In this document: positions 7,483 to 16,418 of the stretch, in pieces
Layout of the letters: every line of letters begins with the position of its first letter
Numbering within the stretch: the first letter of the stretch is position 1
Assembly (NCBI GenBank): GCA_965116355.1
Contig: OZ220679.1
Location: 1,922,001 to 1,986,000, forward strand
Direction of reading: 5' to 3'
Origin: UBA1127 sp965116355
GTDB taxonomy: Bacteria > Chloroflexota > Dehalococcoidia > Lucifugimonadales > UBA1127
DNA: 64,000 bases
Position numbers and translations under genes: made by a program
Notes under the pieces: model-generated
Seen by the model: the letters and a program-made list of their open reading frames with translations, nothing else
Databases searched by the model: none
Told to the model about the DNA's origin: nothing

Positions 7483-8739
7483 CTATTTGACGGTGATGTC
7501 GTCCCAGACAGCCGGGTCGTCCTTGAAGTAGACCTCGCGGGGGAGCAGCGCACCGCCGGAGCGCACCTTGAAGACCTCCGGGTGACTGGCGGCGTAGGGC
7601 TCGATGCCGTCCTCGAGCTCGCGGGCGCCAATGATGAGACGGCGGCGCATGCGGATGATGGCCGTGTCGGTCGTGCCGAGGTGCTCCTCGGTGCGGTCGA
7701 CGATGCGGCCCATGCTGTCCGTCATGGCGGAGTCCTGGGCCCTGCCCATCTGGTCAGGGATGCCGCTGAACGTGTCGTTCTTCTGCGCCGTGCGGTCGAT
7801 CATGTAGTGGTTGGCCGCGTTGGCGATGCCCTTGTAGGTGCCGGGGATCATCCCGCTCTTGGGCGCCTCGCTCCACTCGCCCTCCAGCGGCCCGTACGGG
7901 TTCCAGCGGCACAGGTAGAACCAGCAGTTCTCGTCGTCGATGGGGACGATGAGGCCGGAGCGGGCGTACCCACGGGGCTCGCGCGGAATCATGGTGACCC
8001 ACGGGAACAGCCAGCGGGAGATGCGCCAGTACGAGGAGTCCTCCTCGGCGTTGCGCTTGGCGCCGATGAGGATGCCGCCCTCCGTGTCCTCGACGTGGAA
8101 GCGGGCGGGCCGGTCCTTGTACTGGTAGCGGCCGCCGAGGGTCGTCGCGGTGTCCGACTTTTCGAGCGCGTCCAGGCGGCTGTGGAGGATGGACGCGTGG
8201 ACCGTGTCGATCTCGCCCTCGATGACCTGGACGAAGTTGGACTCGTACCAGACCTTGCGGGCCTCGCGCTGGTTTTCCGGCACCTGCAGGTACTCCAGTT
8301 CCGGCATGGGGGGCTGGAGCTCCGGCGGCCCCATGTAGGCCCACACGAAACCACCGGCCTCCTGGGCAGGGTACGCAAGGATCTTGACCTTCTCGGCAAA
8401 GTTGCTGTCGGCGGGCTCCGACATCATGTCGATGCAGTTGCCGTCGATGTCGAACTTCCAGCCGTGATAGGCGCAGCGCAGGCCCTCTTCCTCGTTGCGG
8501 CCGTAGAAGAGGCTGGCGCGGCGGTGCGGGCAGAACTCCTTCAGCACGCCTACCTTGCCGCTTGTGGTGCGAAACACCACCAGCTCCTCGCCGTAGATCT
8601 TGCTCTGCACGGGCGGGCAGTCCGGCTCCGGAATCTCCTCCGAGAGGAGCACCGGCGTCCAGAACCGCCGGCAGAACTCGCCCATCGGCGTGCCCTTGTC
8701 CGTCCTACACAGGAACTCGTTCTCTTCCCTGGTCAGCAT
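7483..8739 (-). CDS. Rieske non-haem iron oxygenase, phthalate 4,5-dioxygenase/LigXa type (copy 1)
   Basis: Predicted oxygenase component that inserts oxygen into, or O-demethylates, an aromatic acid; electrons would come from a reductase encoded elsewhere. The 418-residue protein has a Rieske [2Fe-2S] site with C70, H72, C89 and H92. The mononuclear iron site is D178/H181/H186 (DTVHASILH), with the Asp of AQDSAMTDS as probable third ligand. The C-terminus (MGRIVDRTEEHLGTTD) is the LigXa_C-like part. The start at 8739 (MLTREEN) has AAGAGGAGG upstream; the open frame begins 30 bases earlier without such a site. It is nearly identical to the next gene over the N-terminal 130 residues and diverges in the catalytic domain, so the pair arose by tandem duplication. 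The substrate is unknown. Confidence 0.85.
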   Translation of the reverse strand: MLTREENEFLCRTDKGTPMGEFCRRFWTPVLLSEEIPEPDCPPVQSKIYGEELVVFRTTSGKVGVLKEFCPHRRASLFYGRNEEEGLRCAYHGWKFDIDGNCIDMMSEPADSNFAEKVKILAYPAQEAGGFVWAYMGPPELQPPMPELEYLQVPENQREARKVWYESNFVQVIEGEIDTVHASILHSRLDALEKSDTATTLGGRYQYKDRPARFHVEDTEGGILIGAKRNAEEDSSYWRISRWLFPWVTMIPREPRGYARSGLIVPIDDENCWFYLCRWNPYGPLEGEWSEAPKSGMIPGTYKGIANAANHYMIDRTAQKNDTFSGIPDQMGRAQDSAMTDSMGRIVDRTEEHLGTTDTAIIRMRRRLIIGARELEDGIEPYAASHPEVFKVRSGGALLPREVYFKDDPAVWDDITVK

Positions 8740-8798
8740 CCTCTGCCTCCTCTTGGTTGTGGTGGCCAATTTCCGGGGCGGTCACTGCCGCCCAAACG

Positions 8799-10055
8799 CT
8801 ACGCGACGGTTATATCGTCCCACACAACGGGGTCGTCCTTGAAGTATACCTCGCGCGGCAGGAGCGCGCCGCCCGAACGCACCTTGAACACCTCCGGGTG
8901 GCTGGCGGCGTACGGCTCGATGCCATCCTCCAGCTCCCGTGCGCCCATGATGAGGCGGCGGCGCATGCGAATGATGGCCGTGTCCGTGGTCCCGAGGTGC
9001 TCCTCGGTGCGGTCGACGATGCGGCCCATGCTGTCCGTCATGGCGGCGTCCTGCGCTCGGCCCATGGCGCTCGGAATGCCGCTGAAGGTCTCAGTCTTCT
9101 GCGCCTGGCGGTCGATCAGGTAGTGGTTCGTTGAGTTTGCCTTGCCCAGCCAGGTGCCGGGAACCATGCCGTCGCGGCGCGCTTCGTTCCATTCCTCGTC
9201 CAGCGGCCCGTACGGGTTCCACCGGCAGAGGTAGAACCAGCAGTTCTCGTCGTCGATGGGGACGATGAGACCCGAGCGGCACGAGCCGTGCGGCTCGCGG
9301 GGGATCATGGTGACCCACGGGAACAGCCAGCGGGAGATGCGCCAGTAGGACGAGTCCTCCTCGGCGTTCCGCTTGGCGCCGATGAGGATGCCGCCCTCCG
9401 TGTCCTCGACGTGGAAGCGGGCCGCGATGTCCCGATACGAGTAGCGGCCCGCGAGGGTCGTCGCGGTGGCCGACTTCTCCAGTGCGTCCAACCGGCTGTG
9501 CAGGATGGAGGCATGGACCGTGTCGATCTCACCCTCGATGACCTGCACGAAGTTGGACTCGTACAGGACCTTGTTGGTCTTGCGCTGGTTCTCCGGCACG
9601 GTGAGGTACTCGAGCTGCGGCATCGGCGGCTGGAGCTCCGGCGGGCCCATGTACGCCCAGACGAAGCCACCGGCCTCCTGCGCGGGGTAAGCGAGGATCT
9701 TGACTTTGCCGGCGAAGTTGCTGTCGGCAGGCTCCGACATCATGTCGATGCAGTTGCCCTCGATGTCGAACTTCCAGCCGTGGTAGGCACAGCGGAGGCC
9801 CTCTTCCTCATTGCGGCCGTAGAAGAGGCTGGCGCGGCGGTGCGGACAGAACTCCTTCAGCACGCCCACCTTGCCGCTCGTGGTGCGAAAGACCACCAGC
9901 TCCTCGCCGTAGATCTTGCTTTGCACCGGCGGGCAGTCAGGCTCCGGAATCTCCTCCGAGAGGAGCACGGGCGTCCAGAACCGCCGGCAGAACTCGCCCA
10001 TTGGCGTGCCCTTGTCTGTACGACAGAGGAACTCATTCTCTTCCCTGGTCAGCAT
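8799..10055 (-). CDS. Rieske non-haem iron oxygenase, phthalate 4,5-dioxygenase/LigXa type (copy 2)
   Basis: A 418-residue paralogue of the adjacent gene, of identical length, with the same Rieske ligands (C70, H72, C89, H92) and iron site (DTVHASILH). Differences cluster at residues 155-175, at 200-215 and in the segment after WVTMIPREP, which line the substrate pocket in this family. That suggests a changed substrate range after duplication. AAGGAGGCATCGCG before the ATG is a strong ribosome binding site. It lies 51 bases after the third Rieske gene and 59 bases before copy 1, so the three are probably co-transcribed. No ferredoxin reductase is encoded nearby. Confidence 0.85.
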   Translation of the reverse strand: MLTREENEFLCRTDKGTPMGEFCRRFWTPVLLSEEIPEPDCPPVQSKIYGEELVVFRTTSGKVGVLKEFCPHRRASLFYGRNEEEGLRCAYHGWKFDIEGNCIDMMSEPADSNFAGKVKILAYPAQEAGGFVWAYMGPPELQPPMPQLEYLTVPENQRKTNKVLYESNFVQVIEGEIDTVHASILHSRLDALEKSATATTLAGRYSYRDIAARFHVEDTEGGILIGAKRNAEEDSSYWRISRWLFPWVTMIPREPHGSCRSGLIVPIDDENCWFYLCRWNPYGPLDEEWNEARRDGMVPGTWLGKANSTNHYLIDRQAQKTETFSGIPSAMGRAQDAAMTDSMGRIVDRTEEHLGTTDTAIIRMRRRLIMGARELEDGIEPYAASHPEVFKVRSGGALLPREVYFKDDPVVWDDITVA

Positions 10056-10106
10056 CGCGATGCCTCCTTTCGCCGGGCTTCCGTAGCCGGCGCTGTCTCG
10101 GGTCCT

Positions 10107-11477
10107 CTACGCGTAGGGGTTCGAGCCCTTGCCGATTGCGGGGGCGTACTCGTCCGACCCGCCAAGCGGCACCGCGGCGATCGGCACGCCGGCGTCCGAG
10201 TTACGGGCCTTCTCTGTGTGCGCCTTCCAGTCCTCCCCGGGCGGCAGGATGATGGACGCCGAGCGGACGCGGTACATGCTCTCGTCGTCCACGACGGCGG
10301 GGACGCTGCCGTCCTCCATGTACTGGCGGGCGGCGGCCATGAGCTGCTTGCGCACCATGATGATCATGCGGTCGCTGGTGCCCAGGTGCTCCTTGCGGCG
10401 GTCGTAGATGGGGCCCATGGTCTCGGTCATCGCGCGGTCTTGCAAGTTCCCGGCGAAGGGGATGCCGGACTTGTTTAGCGTCTTCTGGATGTCGTAGTCC
10501 AGCAGAAAGTCGTTGGTCTTGTTTGCCGCTGTGTGGTACCGGGTCCGCGGGTCCGGCGTTTCCTCCACGTACCCGCCCGACAGCACGAAGGGATCGAGCG
10601 CCCGGGCCCGCTCCTCCTCCGTGACCGGTGCGTCGAGCTTGCCCCGCATGCTGATGAGCATGTGGTACTCGTCGTCGATGGGCACCCAAGCCCGCGCCGA
10701 CACGCCGTTGGGGGTGCCCGCCGCGATCATGCTGAAGTAGGGGTAGATGTACTGCGTGATGCGGTGGTAGACCTCGTCGCTGTCCTTCATCCACTTCCGC
10801 TTGGCGGAGTACACGACGCCGTACGGCTGCGGGACCACTTCAAGGGTTGGCGCAAGGTCGTACGCCCAGGCGCCCAACATCACTCCCTTGGGGCCTTCCT
10901 GCTCCTCGCGCAGCCGGCCGTGGATGAAGAAGACGTGAGATGAGTCCAGGTCGCCCTCGAGCCCCTGCACCCAGTTGCACTCCTCCACCATGATGTGCGG
11001 TGGGAACACGTTCTCCGCCGGCAGGGTGTTGATCTCGAAGGCCGGGAAAACCGGCGGCGTTGCGCGCGGCCCCATGTACGCCCAGAGCATGTGGTTCACG
11101 TCGCGGACGGGGTAGGCGGTGGCGCGGACCTTGTCCTTGAAGTTGCTCTCGGCCGGCTCGTTGGGCATGTCGATGCAGGCGCCGGTGACGTCGAACTTCC
11201 AGCCGTGGTAGTTGCAGGCGAGACCGCGATTCTCGTTGCGGCCGAAGAAGAGCGACGCTCCCCGGTGGGGGCAGTTCTCGGCAAGAAGGCCGACGTCGCC
11301 ATTGGAGTCGCGGAAGCAGACGAGGTCCTCGCCCAGCAGCCGCACGCGCTTCATCGGGCCGTCGACCTCGACGTCGCGGGACGGCATGAAGGGGTGCCAG
11401 AACTGCCGGAGCAGCTCGCCCATGGGCGTGCCCGCGCCCACTCGAGTCAGGAGTTCGTTGTCTTCTCTGGTCAGCAT
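10107..11477 (-). CDS. Rieske non-haem iron oxygenase (third paralogue)
   Basis: A 456-residue oxygenase with the same architecture but clearly divergent from copies 1 and 2. The Rieske ligands are C69, H71, C88 and H91 (CPHRGAS, CNYHGW). The mononuclear iron site is D178/H181/H186 (LDSSHVFFIH). The C-terminus retains MGPIYDRRKEHLGTSD and adds about 35 residues. A family N-terminal signature, MLTREDNELLTRVGAGTPMG, is shared with all other LigXa-type copies in this window. It lies 31 bases downstream of the ThDP enzyme and so belongs to the same minus-strand operon. The aromatic substrate cannot be deduced. Confidence 0.83.
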   Translation of the reverse strand: MLTREDNELLTRVGAGTPMGELLRQFWHPFMPSRDVEVDGPMKRVRLLGEDLVCFRDSNGDVGLLAENCPHRGASLFFGRNENRGLACNYHGWKFDVTGACIDMPNEPAESNFKDKVRATAYPVRDVNHMLWAYMGPRATPPVFPAFEINTLPAENVFPPHIMVEECNWVQGLEGDLDSSHVFFIHGRLREEQEGPKGVMLGAWAYDLAPTLEVVPQPYGVVYSAKRKWMKDSDEVYHRITQYIYPYFSMIAAGTPNGVSARAWVPIDDEYHMLISMRGKLDAPVTEEERARALDPFVLSGGYVEETPDPRTRYHTAANKTNDFLLDYDIQKTLNKSGIPFAGNLQDRAMTETMGPIYDRRKEHLGTSDRMIIMVRKQLMAAARQYMEDGSVPAVVDDESMYRVRSASIILPPGEDWKAHTEKARNSDAGVPIAAVPLGGSDEYAPAIGKGSNPYA

Positions 11478-11508
11478 ACTGTGTGCTCCTTTACGCTGTT
11501 TGATTTGC

Positions 11509-13215
11509 CTAGGCGCCGACGACGTTCAGCAGGGCCTGCCGCTTCTCCACGCGGACGGCGTGGAGCGCCCGGTCGATGGCCGCCGGGACTTCCACCGGGT
11601 CCTCGACGCGCTCGCCATAGCCGCCGGAAGCCTGGCAGATCATCTCGTAGTTGAAGCCCTGCGACAGCGTCGTCACGGCCCAGGTGTCCGTCTGCGCGGC
11701 GTAGCCGTTCGGGTTCATGTTGCGCGCCGAGCTCTTCACGGCGTTCCAGATGCCGTTGTTCCAGACGATGAAGAGGATGGGGATGTCCTGCGCCTGCGAC
11801 ACGATGTGTCCGGATGTGCCGGAGCCGAAGATGTAGGAGCCGTCGCCCGTGCAGCAGACGATGGTCTTGTCCGGCGCGGCCAGCTTGGCGCCGAGGGAGG
11901 CGCCCACGGCCCAGCCGAGGCTGCCGGCCGGGGAGATGCCGTACGTGGTGCCCGGGGACGTGAAGGCGATCTGGCTGGCGTCAATGCCCAGCTCGTTCAT
12001 GAGAATGGTGTCGTCGCCGAGGCGCTTGCCGAGCTCGTTGCTGAAGTAGGCCTTGTTGATCGGCACATCGTTCTTGCCGGCCTCTGCGCGGGCCGCGGTG
12101 GCCTCCGCGCGCTTCGCACGGGCCTCGCCCCACTTTGCGGTGCGCTCCTTGACCGCGCCGGCGTCGACGCCGATGCGCTGCACGGCCTCGTTGAGGGCCG
12201 CGAGGGTCAGCCGCGGGCTCCCGGTCAGGTTCAGGTCTGCGCGGTAGCCGCGGATGGGGTACCGCGCGTAGAGCGGGTCCTCGCCGATGTGGATGACGGT
12301 GGCGTCTTCCTGCGGCCCCGTGCGCTTGGGCGTCCAGGGCGCGTCGACTTCCATGACGATCACGGCGTCGGCCTCGGCCAGCGCCGATGCGACGTCGCCG
12401 CCGGCGTGCAGCGGGTGGTCCTGCGGGAAGTTGACGAAGGACAGGCCGGACTCGAAGACCGGCATGCCGAGGGTCTCGGCCAGCGCGACCAGCGGCGCCA
12501 CCGCCTGCGGGTCGCGGCCGGATGCGCGGGTGACCAGCATCGGGCTCTTGGCCGAGGCCAGGGCCCTCGCGGCCTGCTCGATGAGCTCCGGCCCGGGCAT
12601 GCGCTCGCCGGCAGGGGCCATGCGGGGCTTCTCGCCATAGGTGAACGACTCGACACGCCTGCCGAGCACTTCTCGGGGTAGGGTCAAGTAGACCGGCCCG
12701 GCGGGCTCCGACTGGGTCAGGGCCAGCGCGCGGTCGACCACGCCCTCAACGTCGGAGTCCGAGCGCAGCTCGTAGTCCCACTTTACCCACTCGCGCACCA
12801 TGGAGCCCTGGTCGAAGGACTCCTGGGCCCAGTGGATGCCGCCGTCGCGCGAGCCGCTCAGGTCGCCCTCGGTCAGGGGTGTGCGGCCGGCGGTAAAGAG
12901 CATGGGGGTGTTGGAACGGTTGGCGTTGATGATGCCGCTGGTGGCGTTTGCGGTGCCGGGGATGGTGTGCACCATGACGACCTGCGGCTTGCCGGTGACC
13001 ATCGTGTAGCCGTGGGCCATTGCGACGGCCGTGATCTCGTGCGGGACGGGAATGGGCTTGGGGAGCATTTGCTCCTGGGAGAACCGCTTGGCGTAGGCCT
13101 CCACGATGGGGGCGAAGTCCGTTCCGCCGTTGCCGAAGAAGTAGTCGACGCCCCGGGCCGCCAGAAGCTCCAGATAGGCTTCCGCGACGGTCTCCACCTG
13201 TACGGTCTTGGCCAT
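11509..13215 (-). CDS. Thiamine-diphosphate-dependent enzyme, acetolactate synthase/benzoylformate decarboxylase-like
   Basis: A 568-residue ThDP enzyme with the usual three domains: N-terminal Pyr domain (about 1-170, with the catalytic Glu in PHEITAVAMAHG), central domain (about 200-340), and C-terminal PP domain with the cofactor motif GDGSYIFGSG followed by WNNGIWN. It probably decarboxylates or ligates a 2-oxo acid. Its place at the head of a Rieske oxygenase operon suggests a benzoylformate-type side-chain decarboxylation rather than branched-chain amino acid synthesis, and no regulatory IlvH-like subunit is present. The ATG at 13215 is chosen because GGAGGA lies seven bases upstream; an in-frame start nine codons earlier has no such site. 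It is divergent from the HpaB-family gene. Confidence 0.8.
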   Translation of the reverse strand: MAKTVQVETVAEAYLELLAARGVDYFFGNGGTDFAPIVEAYAKRFSQEQMLPKPIPVPHEITAVAMAHGYTMVTGKPQVVMVHTIPGTANATSGIINANRSNTPMLFTAGRTPLTEGDLSGSRDGGIHWAQESFDQGSMVREWVKWDYELRSDSDVEGVVDRALALTQSEPAGPVYLTLPREVLGRRVESFTYGEKPRMAPAGERMPGPELIEQAARALASAKSPMLVTRASGRDPQAVAPLVALAETLGMPVFESGLSFVNFPQDHPLHAGGDVASALAEADAVIVMEVDAPWTPKRTGPQEDATVIHIGEDPLYARYPIRGYRADLNLTGSPRLTLAALNEAVQRIGVDAGAVKERTAKWGEARAKRAEATAARAEAGKNDVPINKAYFSNELGKRLGDDTILMNELGIDASQIAFTSPGTTYGISPAGSLGWAVGASLGAKLAAPDKTIVCCTGDGSYIFGSGTSGHIVSQAQDIPILFIVWNNGIWNAVKSSARNMNPNGYAAQTDTWAVTTLSQGFNYEMICQASGGYGERVEDPVEVPAAIDRALHAVRVEKRQALLNVVGA

Positions 13216-13426
13216 TACATTCCTCCGCTTCTGTTGACGCACGTAGTCCGTTTAAAGTGGCGTTATGCTATTCCTGCCGCTTATGGAGTGTCAACATGCG
13301 CGAGAGCACGCGCGGGCATGGGCGCACTTGAAGGGCCGCCGGTATCGGCGTATGCTACGCAGCCGAGAGCCGTTTCCGAGCGGATGCCGTCGGGTCCGCG
13401 AGAAGGGCGGGCAAGAGGAGGAGACC

Positions 13427-14938
13427 ATGGTAACCGAAACGACAAAACCCCACGGCGCGCATACCGCCGAAAGCTTCAAGGAGAGTCTCCGCGACGGGCG
13501 CGAGGTGTGGGTCGACGGGGAAAAGGTGGCGGACGTCACGACGCACCCCGCGTTCAAGGACACCATCGACGAGCTGGCTCGCATCTACCAGCTTCAGCAC
13601 ACTGACGAGTACCGCGACCAGATGACCTTCGTGTCACCGGATAGCGGCGTCCGTTGCAGCCTGTCCTACCTGCTGCCCCGGTCGCACGAGGACCTGCGGC
13701 GAAAGCGGCGCAACAGTGAGATCTGGAACGAGCAGGCGTGGGGCCAGTTCGGGCGCGGGCCGGACCTGCTGCCGCAGTTCGTGCTCGGCCTCTACAACAA
13801 CCGAGAGGCGCTGGGCGCGGTCAAGAACCCGCACTGCGACTTCGGCGAGAACGTGGTGAACTACCACACTTTCTGCCAGGAGAACGATATCTTCCTGACG
13901 CACGCCCTCGGCGACCCGCAGGTCGACCGGAGCCAGCAGCCGCAGAACGAAACGCGGCAGGTGAAGGAAGAGGACCTCTCGCTGCACGTGATCGAGGAGA
14001 CGAACGAGGGCATTATCGTCTCGGGCGGCAAGCAGGTGTCCACCGCGGCGCACATGAGCAACGACACATATGTGTCCCTCTCCGCCACGTTCGTGCGGCG
14101 GGCCGACCCCCGGTTCATCCAGGCCTTTTCGGTCCCGACCAACAGCAAGGGCCTCAAGATCTTCTGCCGGGAGCCCGTCTCCCAGTACCCCGGCCACTAC
14201 GGCCACCCCTTTGGCATCAAGTACGACGAGCAGGACTGCATGCTCTTCTTCGACAACGTGCTGGTGCCGTGGGACCGCGTGTTCATGCTGTACGACGCCT
14301 CGGCGATGGTGCAGCGGCTGGCCGGCGGGGCCAACTTCATGGGCTGGAGCAACTACGTCCGCATCCACGAGCGGATGAAGACGATGACGGCCGTCGCCTC
14401 CATGATTGCCGAGGCCATCGGCGTCAACGAGTTCCGCGAGGTCGCCGCCAAGCTGGGCGAGATGATCATGTACACGGAGCTGTGGCGGCACGCCATGAAC
14501 GGCCTGGAGCACACCGCCTTCATGACGCAGGGCGGGCTGATGTCCATTGGCCGCGGCACCGGCATGAACCTGTTCTTCGCGCAGTTCTCGCAGCGCATGG
14601 TCGAGCTGCTGCGGCAGATCGCCGGGTCCGGAGTGCTGATGCAGCCCAGCGAGCGCGACCTGGCCAACCCCGAGATCCGCCCGTACCTCGACCGGTACAT
14701 GCGCGGCAAGGACGTGGGCGTTGAGTACAAGTCGCGTCTCTTCCGGTTTGCCCACGACCTCGCGGCCTCCTCCTTCGCGATGCGGCAGGAGGTCTACGAG
14801 TACTGGCACGGCGGCGACCCGAACAGGAACCGGGTCAACCTCTACCGCGGCTACGACCAGAGCGAGATCATGGACCGCATCAGGGAGGTCGTCTCGAAGC
14901 CGCTGGACCACACCGGCCCGATGGAGGCTGCCGGCTAA
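13427..14938 (+). CDS. 4-Hydroxyphenylacetate 3-monooxygenase (HpaB) family flavin hydroxylase
   Basis: A 503-residue member of the HpaB/PvcC/4-hydroxybutyryl-CoA dehydratase superfamily, which uses FADH2 (or FAD) for hydroxylation or dehydration. Family features are the N-terminal LRDGREVWVDGEKV, the FAD-contacting SNDTYVSLSATFVRR, the central DCMLFFDNVLVPWDRVF and the helical C-terminus with GSGVLMQPSERD. The open frame runs 54 codons further upstream, but ATG 13427 follows AAGAGGAGGAG and matches the family start. Its flavin reductase partner (HpaC) is not in the window. Divergent arrangement with the ThDP-Rieske operon suggests one aromatic-catabolism locus. The exact phenolic substrate is unknown. 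Confidence 0.83.
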   Translation: MVTETTKPHGAHTAESFKESLRDGREVWVDGEKVADVTTHPAFKDTIDELARIYQLQHTDEYRDQMTFVSPDSGVRCSLSYLLPRSHEDLRRKRRNSEIWNEQAWGQFGRGPDLLPQFVLGLYNNREALGAVKNPHCDFGENVVNYHTFCQENDIFLTHALGDPQVDRSQQPQNETRQVKEEDLSLHVIEETNEGIIVSGGKQVSTAAHMSNDTYVSLSATFVRRADPRFIQAFSVPTNSKGLKIFCREPVSQYPGHYGHPFGIKYDEQDCMLFFDNVLVPWDRVFMLYDASAMVQRLAGGANFMGWSNYVRIHERMKTMTAVASMIAEAIGVNEFREVAAKLGEMIMYTELWRHAMNGLEHTAFMTQGGLMSIGRGTGMNLFFAQFSQRMVELLRQIAGSGVLMQPSERDLANPEIRPYLDRYMRGKDVGVEYKSRLFRFAHDLAASSFAMRQEVYEYWHGGDPNRNRVNLYRGYDQSEIMDRIREVVSKPLDHTGPMEAAG

Positions 14939-14969
14939 CGCGCCTCTGACGCCAACCGCTGACACAGCG

Positions 14970-15000
14970 AGCAGCCCCGCCCATTATGGGCGGGGCTGCT
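14970..15000 (+). terminator. Strong hairpin terminator after the HpaB-family gene
   Basis: Perfect 14-pair stem AGCAGCCCCGCCCA / TGGGCGGGGCTGCT with a three-base loop (TTA), followed by GTCTTTCC. It starts 31 bases after the stop codon. Confidence 0.8.
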
Positions 15001-15381
15001 GTCTTTCCGCCTTCGTTTCTCCGGCGATAGCCTGAGTCCACCGTTGCGACGGGGCCAAAGACATCCCCAGCGCTCCGGTTCTCCACGCCCTGACACCGCC
15101 CCGTTTCCCGAACCTCGTCTCATCCGCTACCGTCTCCTCATGAAACAGCAACGTCGTCAACGGACACTCTCGTCTTTACCCGCATGGAGAAGGTCAGGCG
15201 AGGTTACCTGTTCGGATAGGCTAGGCCCATTCGTTCCCAGAAATATTTTCAACAACGAATATCTGTAGCTGAGATCCGGCCCTCCAGCTACGGATTCGTT
15301 TATTCGAATCCAAAAACGATTCGGGCTCGCCAAGCGACGGCACAGTGCCGGTGGGAGGAAACGAAGGGGAATCGAAAGGCT
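15001..15381. other. Non-coding gap with a row of small inverted repeats
   Basis: No gene is supported in these 381 bases; frames here lack ribosome binding sites and family-like composition. The stretch is more A+T-rich than its surroundings near 15240-15320. Two stem-loops abut exactly: GTAGCTG (15265-15271) with CAGCTAC (15285-15291), then GGATTCG (15292-15298) with CGAATCC (15305-15311). A weaker ATATT/AATAT pair lies just before at about 15243-15262. None has a T-tract in the right place for a terminator. Confidence 0.5.
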
Positions 15382-16077
15382 CTATCCGTCGCGCAGGAAC
15401 GCCTGGATCTCCCGCAGCACCGCCACGAGGCCATCGTGGGTGAGGCGGCCGGTGTAGGTGTTGTGCGGGCTGGGGTGGTAGGAGCCGAAGAGCGTCGGGA
15501 AGCCGGGGCCCAGGTCGTAGCGGACGCCGTGGCCGAACTTGACGCCGCGTGGCTGCGGGAGGCCCATCGTCCGGGCGGCACGCAGGTAGGCGTCGAAGCC
15601 GAGCTTGCCGAGGCCGAGGACGGCTTTGACGTTGGGCATGAGCCGCAGCTCCTCGATGAGGTAGGGGAGGCATCGGGCCTGCTCCTCGGCCGTGGGTTGG
15701 TTGGCGGGCGGCGCGCACTTCACCGCCGACGTGATGCAGGCGTTGAGGAGGGTGAGGCCGTCGTCGCGGTGCTGGGACGTGGGCTGGCTCGCGAACCCGC
15801 CGGCGTGGAGCGCCGCCGCGAGGAAGTCGGCGGAGGGGTCGCCGGTGAACATGCGGCCCGTGCGATTGCCGCCGTTGGCGGCCGGCGCGAGCCCGACGAT
15901 GCAGAGCTCGGCGTCCGGCGACCCGAAGGCGGGCACGGGCCGGGACCAGTAGTCCCAATCGCGGTAGCGGCGGACCTTCTCGACGCCCGCCCGCTCCCGG
16001 TGCTCGACCAGCCGGGGACAGGCGCGGCACTCGATGACGCGCTCCATGAGGGCGCGGTGGGCGGAGGCCGTCGTCAT
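15382..16077 (-). CDS. Uracil-DNA glycosylase, family 5 (UDGb) with iron-sulfur cluster
   Basis: Removes uracil and other deaminated bases from DNA. The 231-residue protein carries the UDGb signature GLAPAANGGNRTGRMF (62-77), which lacks the usual catalytic polar residue of families 1 and 4, and a C-terminal SYHPSPHNTYTGRL. Cysteines at 17, 20, 121 and 136 are well placed to bind a [4Fe-4S] cluster, as in families 4 and 5. The gene stands alone on the minus strand, 63 bases from the HpaB terminator gap side features and just downstream of the AsnC-domain gene, with which it may be co-transcribed (16 bases between them). Confidence 0.9.
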   Translation of the reverse strand: MTTASAHRALMERVIECRACPRLVEHRERAGVEKVRRYRDWDYWSRPVPAFGSPDAELCIVGLAPAANGGNRTGRMFTGDPSADFLAAALHAGGFASQPTSQHRDDGLTLLNACITSAVKCAPPANQPTAEEQARCLPYLIEELRLMPNVKAVLGLGKLGFDAYLRAARTMGLPQPRGVKFGHGVRYDLGPGFPTLFGSYHPSPHNTYTGRLTHDGLVAVLREIQAFLRDG

Positions 16078-16093
16078 GTCTCGCCGCCGGGCG

Positions 16094-16318
16094 CTACATC
16101 ACGGAGCAGGTGAGGGTGGTGGTGACGCCGCGCACCGTCCGGATGCTGTTGCGGAGCGTTGCGGCGAGATCCTCCGGGGTGTCCGCCTCGAGGTCCACGA
16201 TGAAGTCGAACGGACCGAAGACCTCGTAAACGACAGCGCCGCGGATGGCACGGAGGCGCTCGCCGATGCGGTTGGTCTCCGTGGGTTCCGTGTTGACCAT
16301 GATGAATGCCTTGGCCAA
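16094..16318 (-). CDS. Stand-alone Lrp/AsnC ligand-binding (RAM) domain protein
   Basis: A 74-residue protein corresponding only to the C-terminal effector-binding domain of Lrp/AsnC regulators. It begins with AFIMVNTEPT and contains FGPFDFIVDLEAD and the end VRGVTTTLTCSV typical of the beta-alpha-beta fold. It has no DNA-binding domain. The start is TTG at 16318, chosen because CAGGAGGG lies seven bases upstream and the resulting N-terminus (MAKAFIMV) fits the family. Such single-domain proteins form oligomers that bind amino acids and may modulate full-length Lrp proteins; this is inference. Confidence 0.82.
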   Translation of the reverse strand: MAKAFIMVNTEPTETNRIGERLRAIRGAVVYEVFGPFDFIVDLEADTPEDLAATLRNSIRTVRGVTTTLTCSVM

Positions 16319-16380
16319 GGATGCCCTCCTGAGTCCAGTGTCGGGATGGACGTCAACTGCTGCCAGTGTACAACAAGGGG

Positions 16381-16409
16381 TTGGCGTGGTGGGCGCGTCC
16401 GGCTATACT
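16381..16409 (+). promoter_or_regulatory. Promoter of the FmdB-type zinc-ribbon gene
   Basis: TTGGCG (16381-16386), a 17-base spacer and TATACT (16404-16409) form a good sigma-70-like promoter. The expected start at about 16416 is three bases from the ATG at 16419, implying a leaderless transcript; no Shine-Dalgarno sequence is present. Confidence 0.6.
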
Positions 16410-16418
16410 GTGCCAGCT

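Noticed and set aside
7582..9123. Long open frames on the plus strand opposite the Rieske genes
   Set aside because: They are mirror images of G+C-rich genes with strong family matches on the minus strand and show no protein-like motifs; the same holds for other long antisense frames in the window.
11509..13215. Acetolactate synthase of branched-chain amino acid synthesis (ilvB)
   Set aside because: No ilvN/ilvH or ilvC neighbour is present and the gene heads a Rieske oxygenase operon; a decarboxylase-type ThDP enzyme is at least as likely.
15292..15311. tRNA gene suggested by a TTCGAATCC-like T-arm sequence
   Set aside because: No acceptor stem, anticodon stem or D-arm can be fitted around it; it is a simple inverted repeat.
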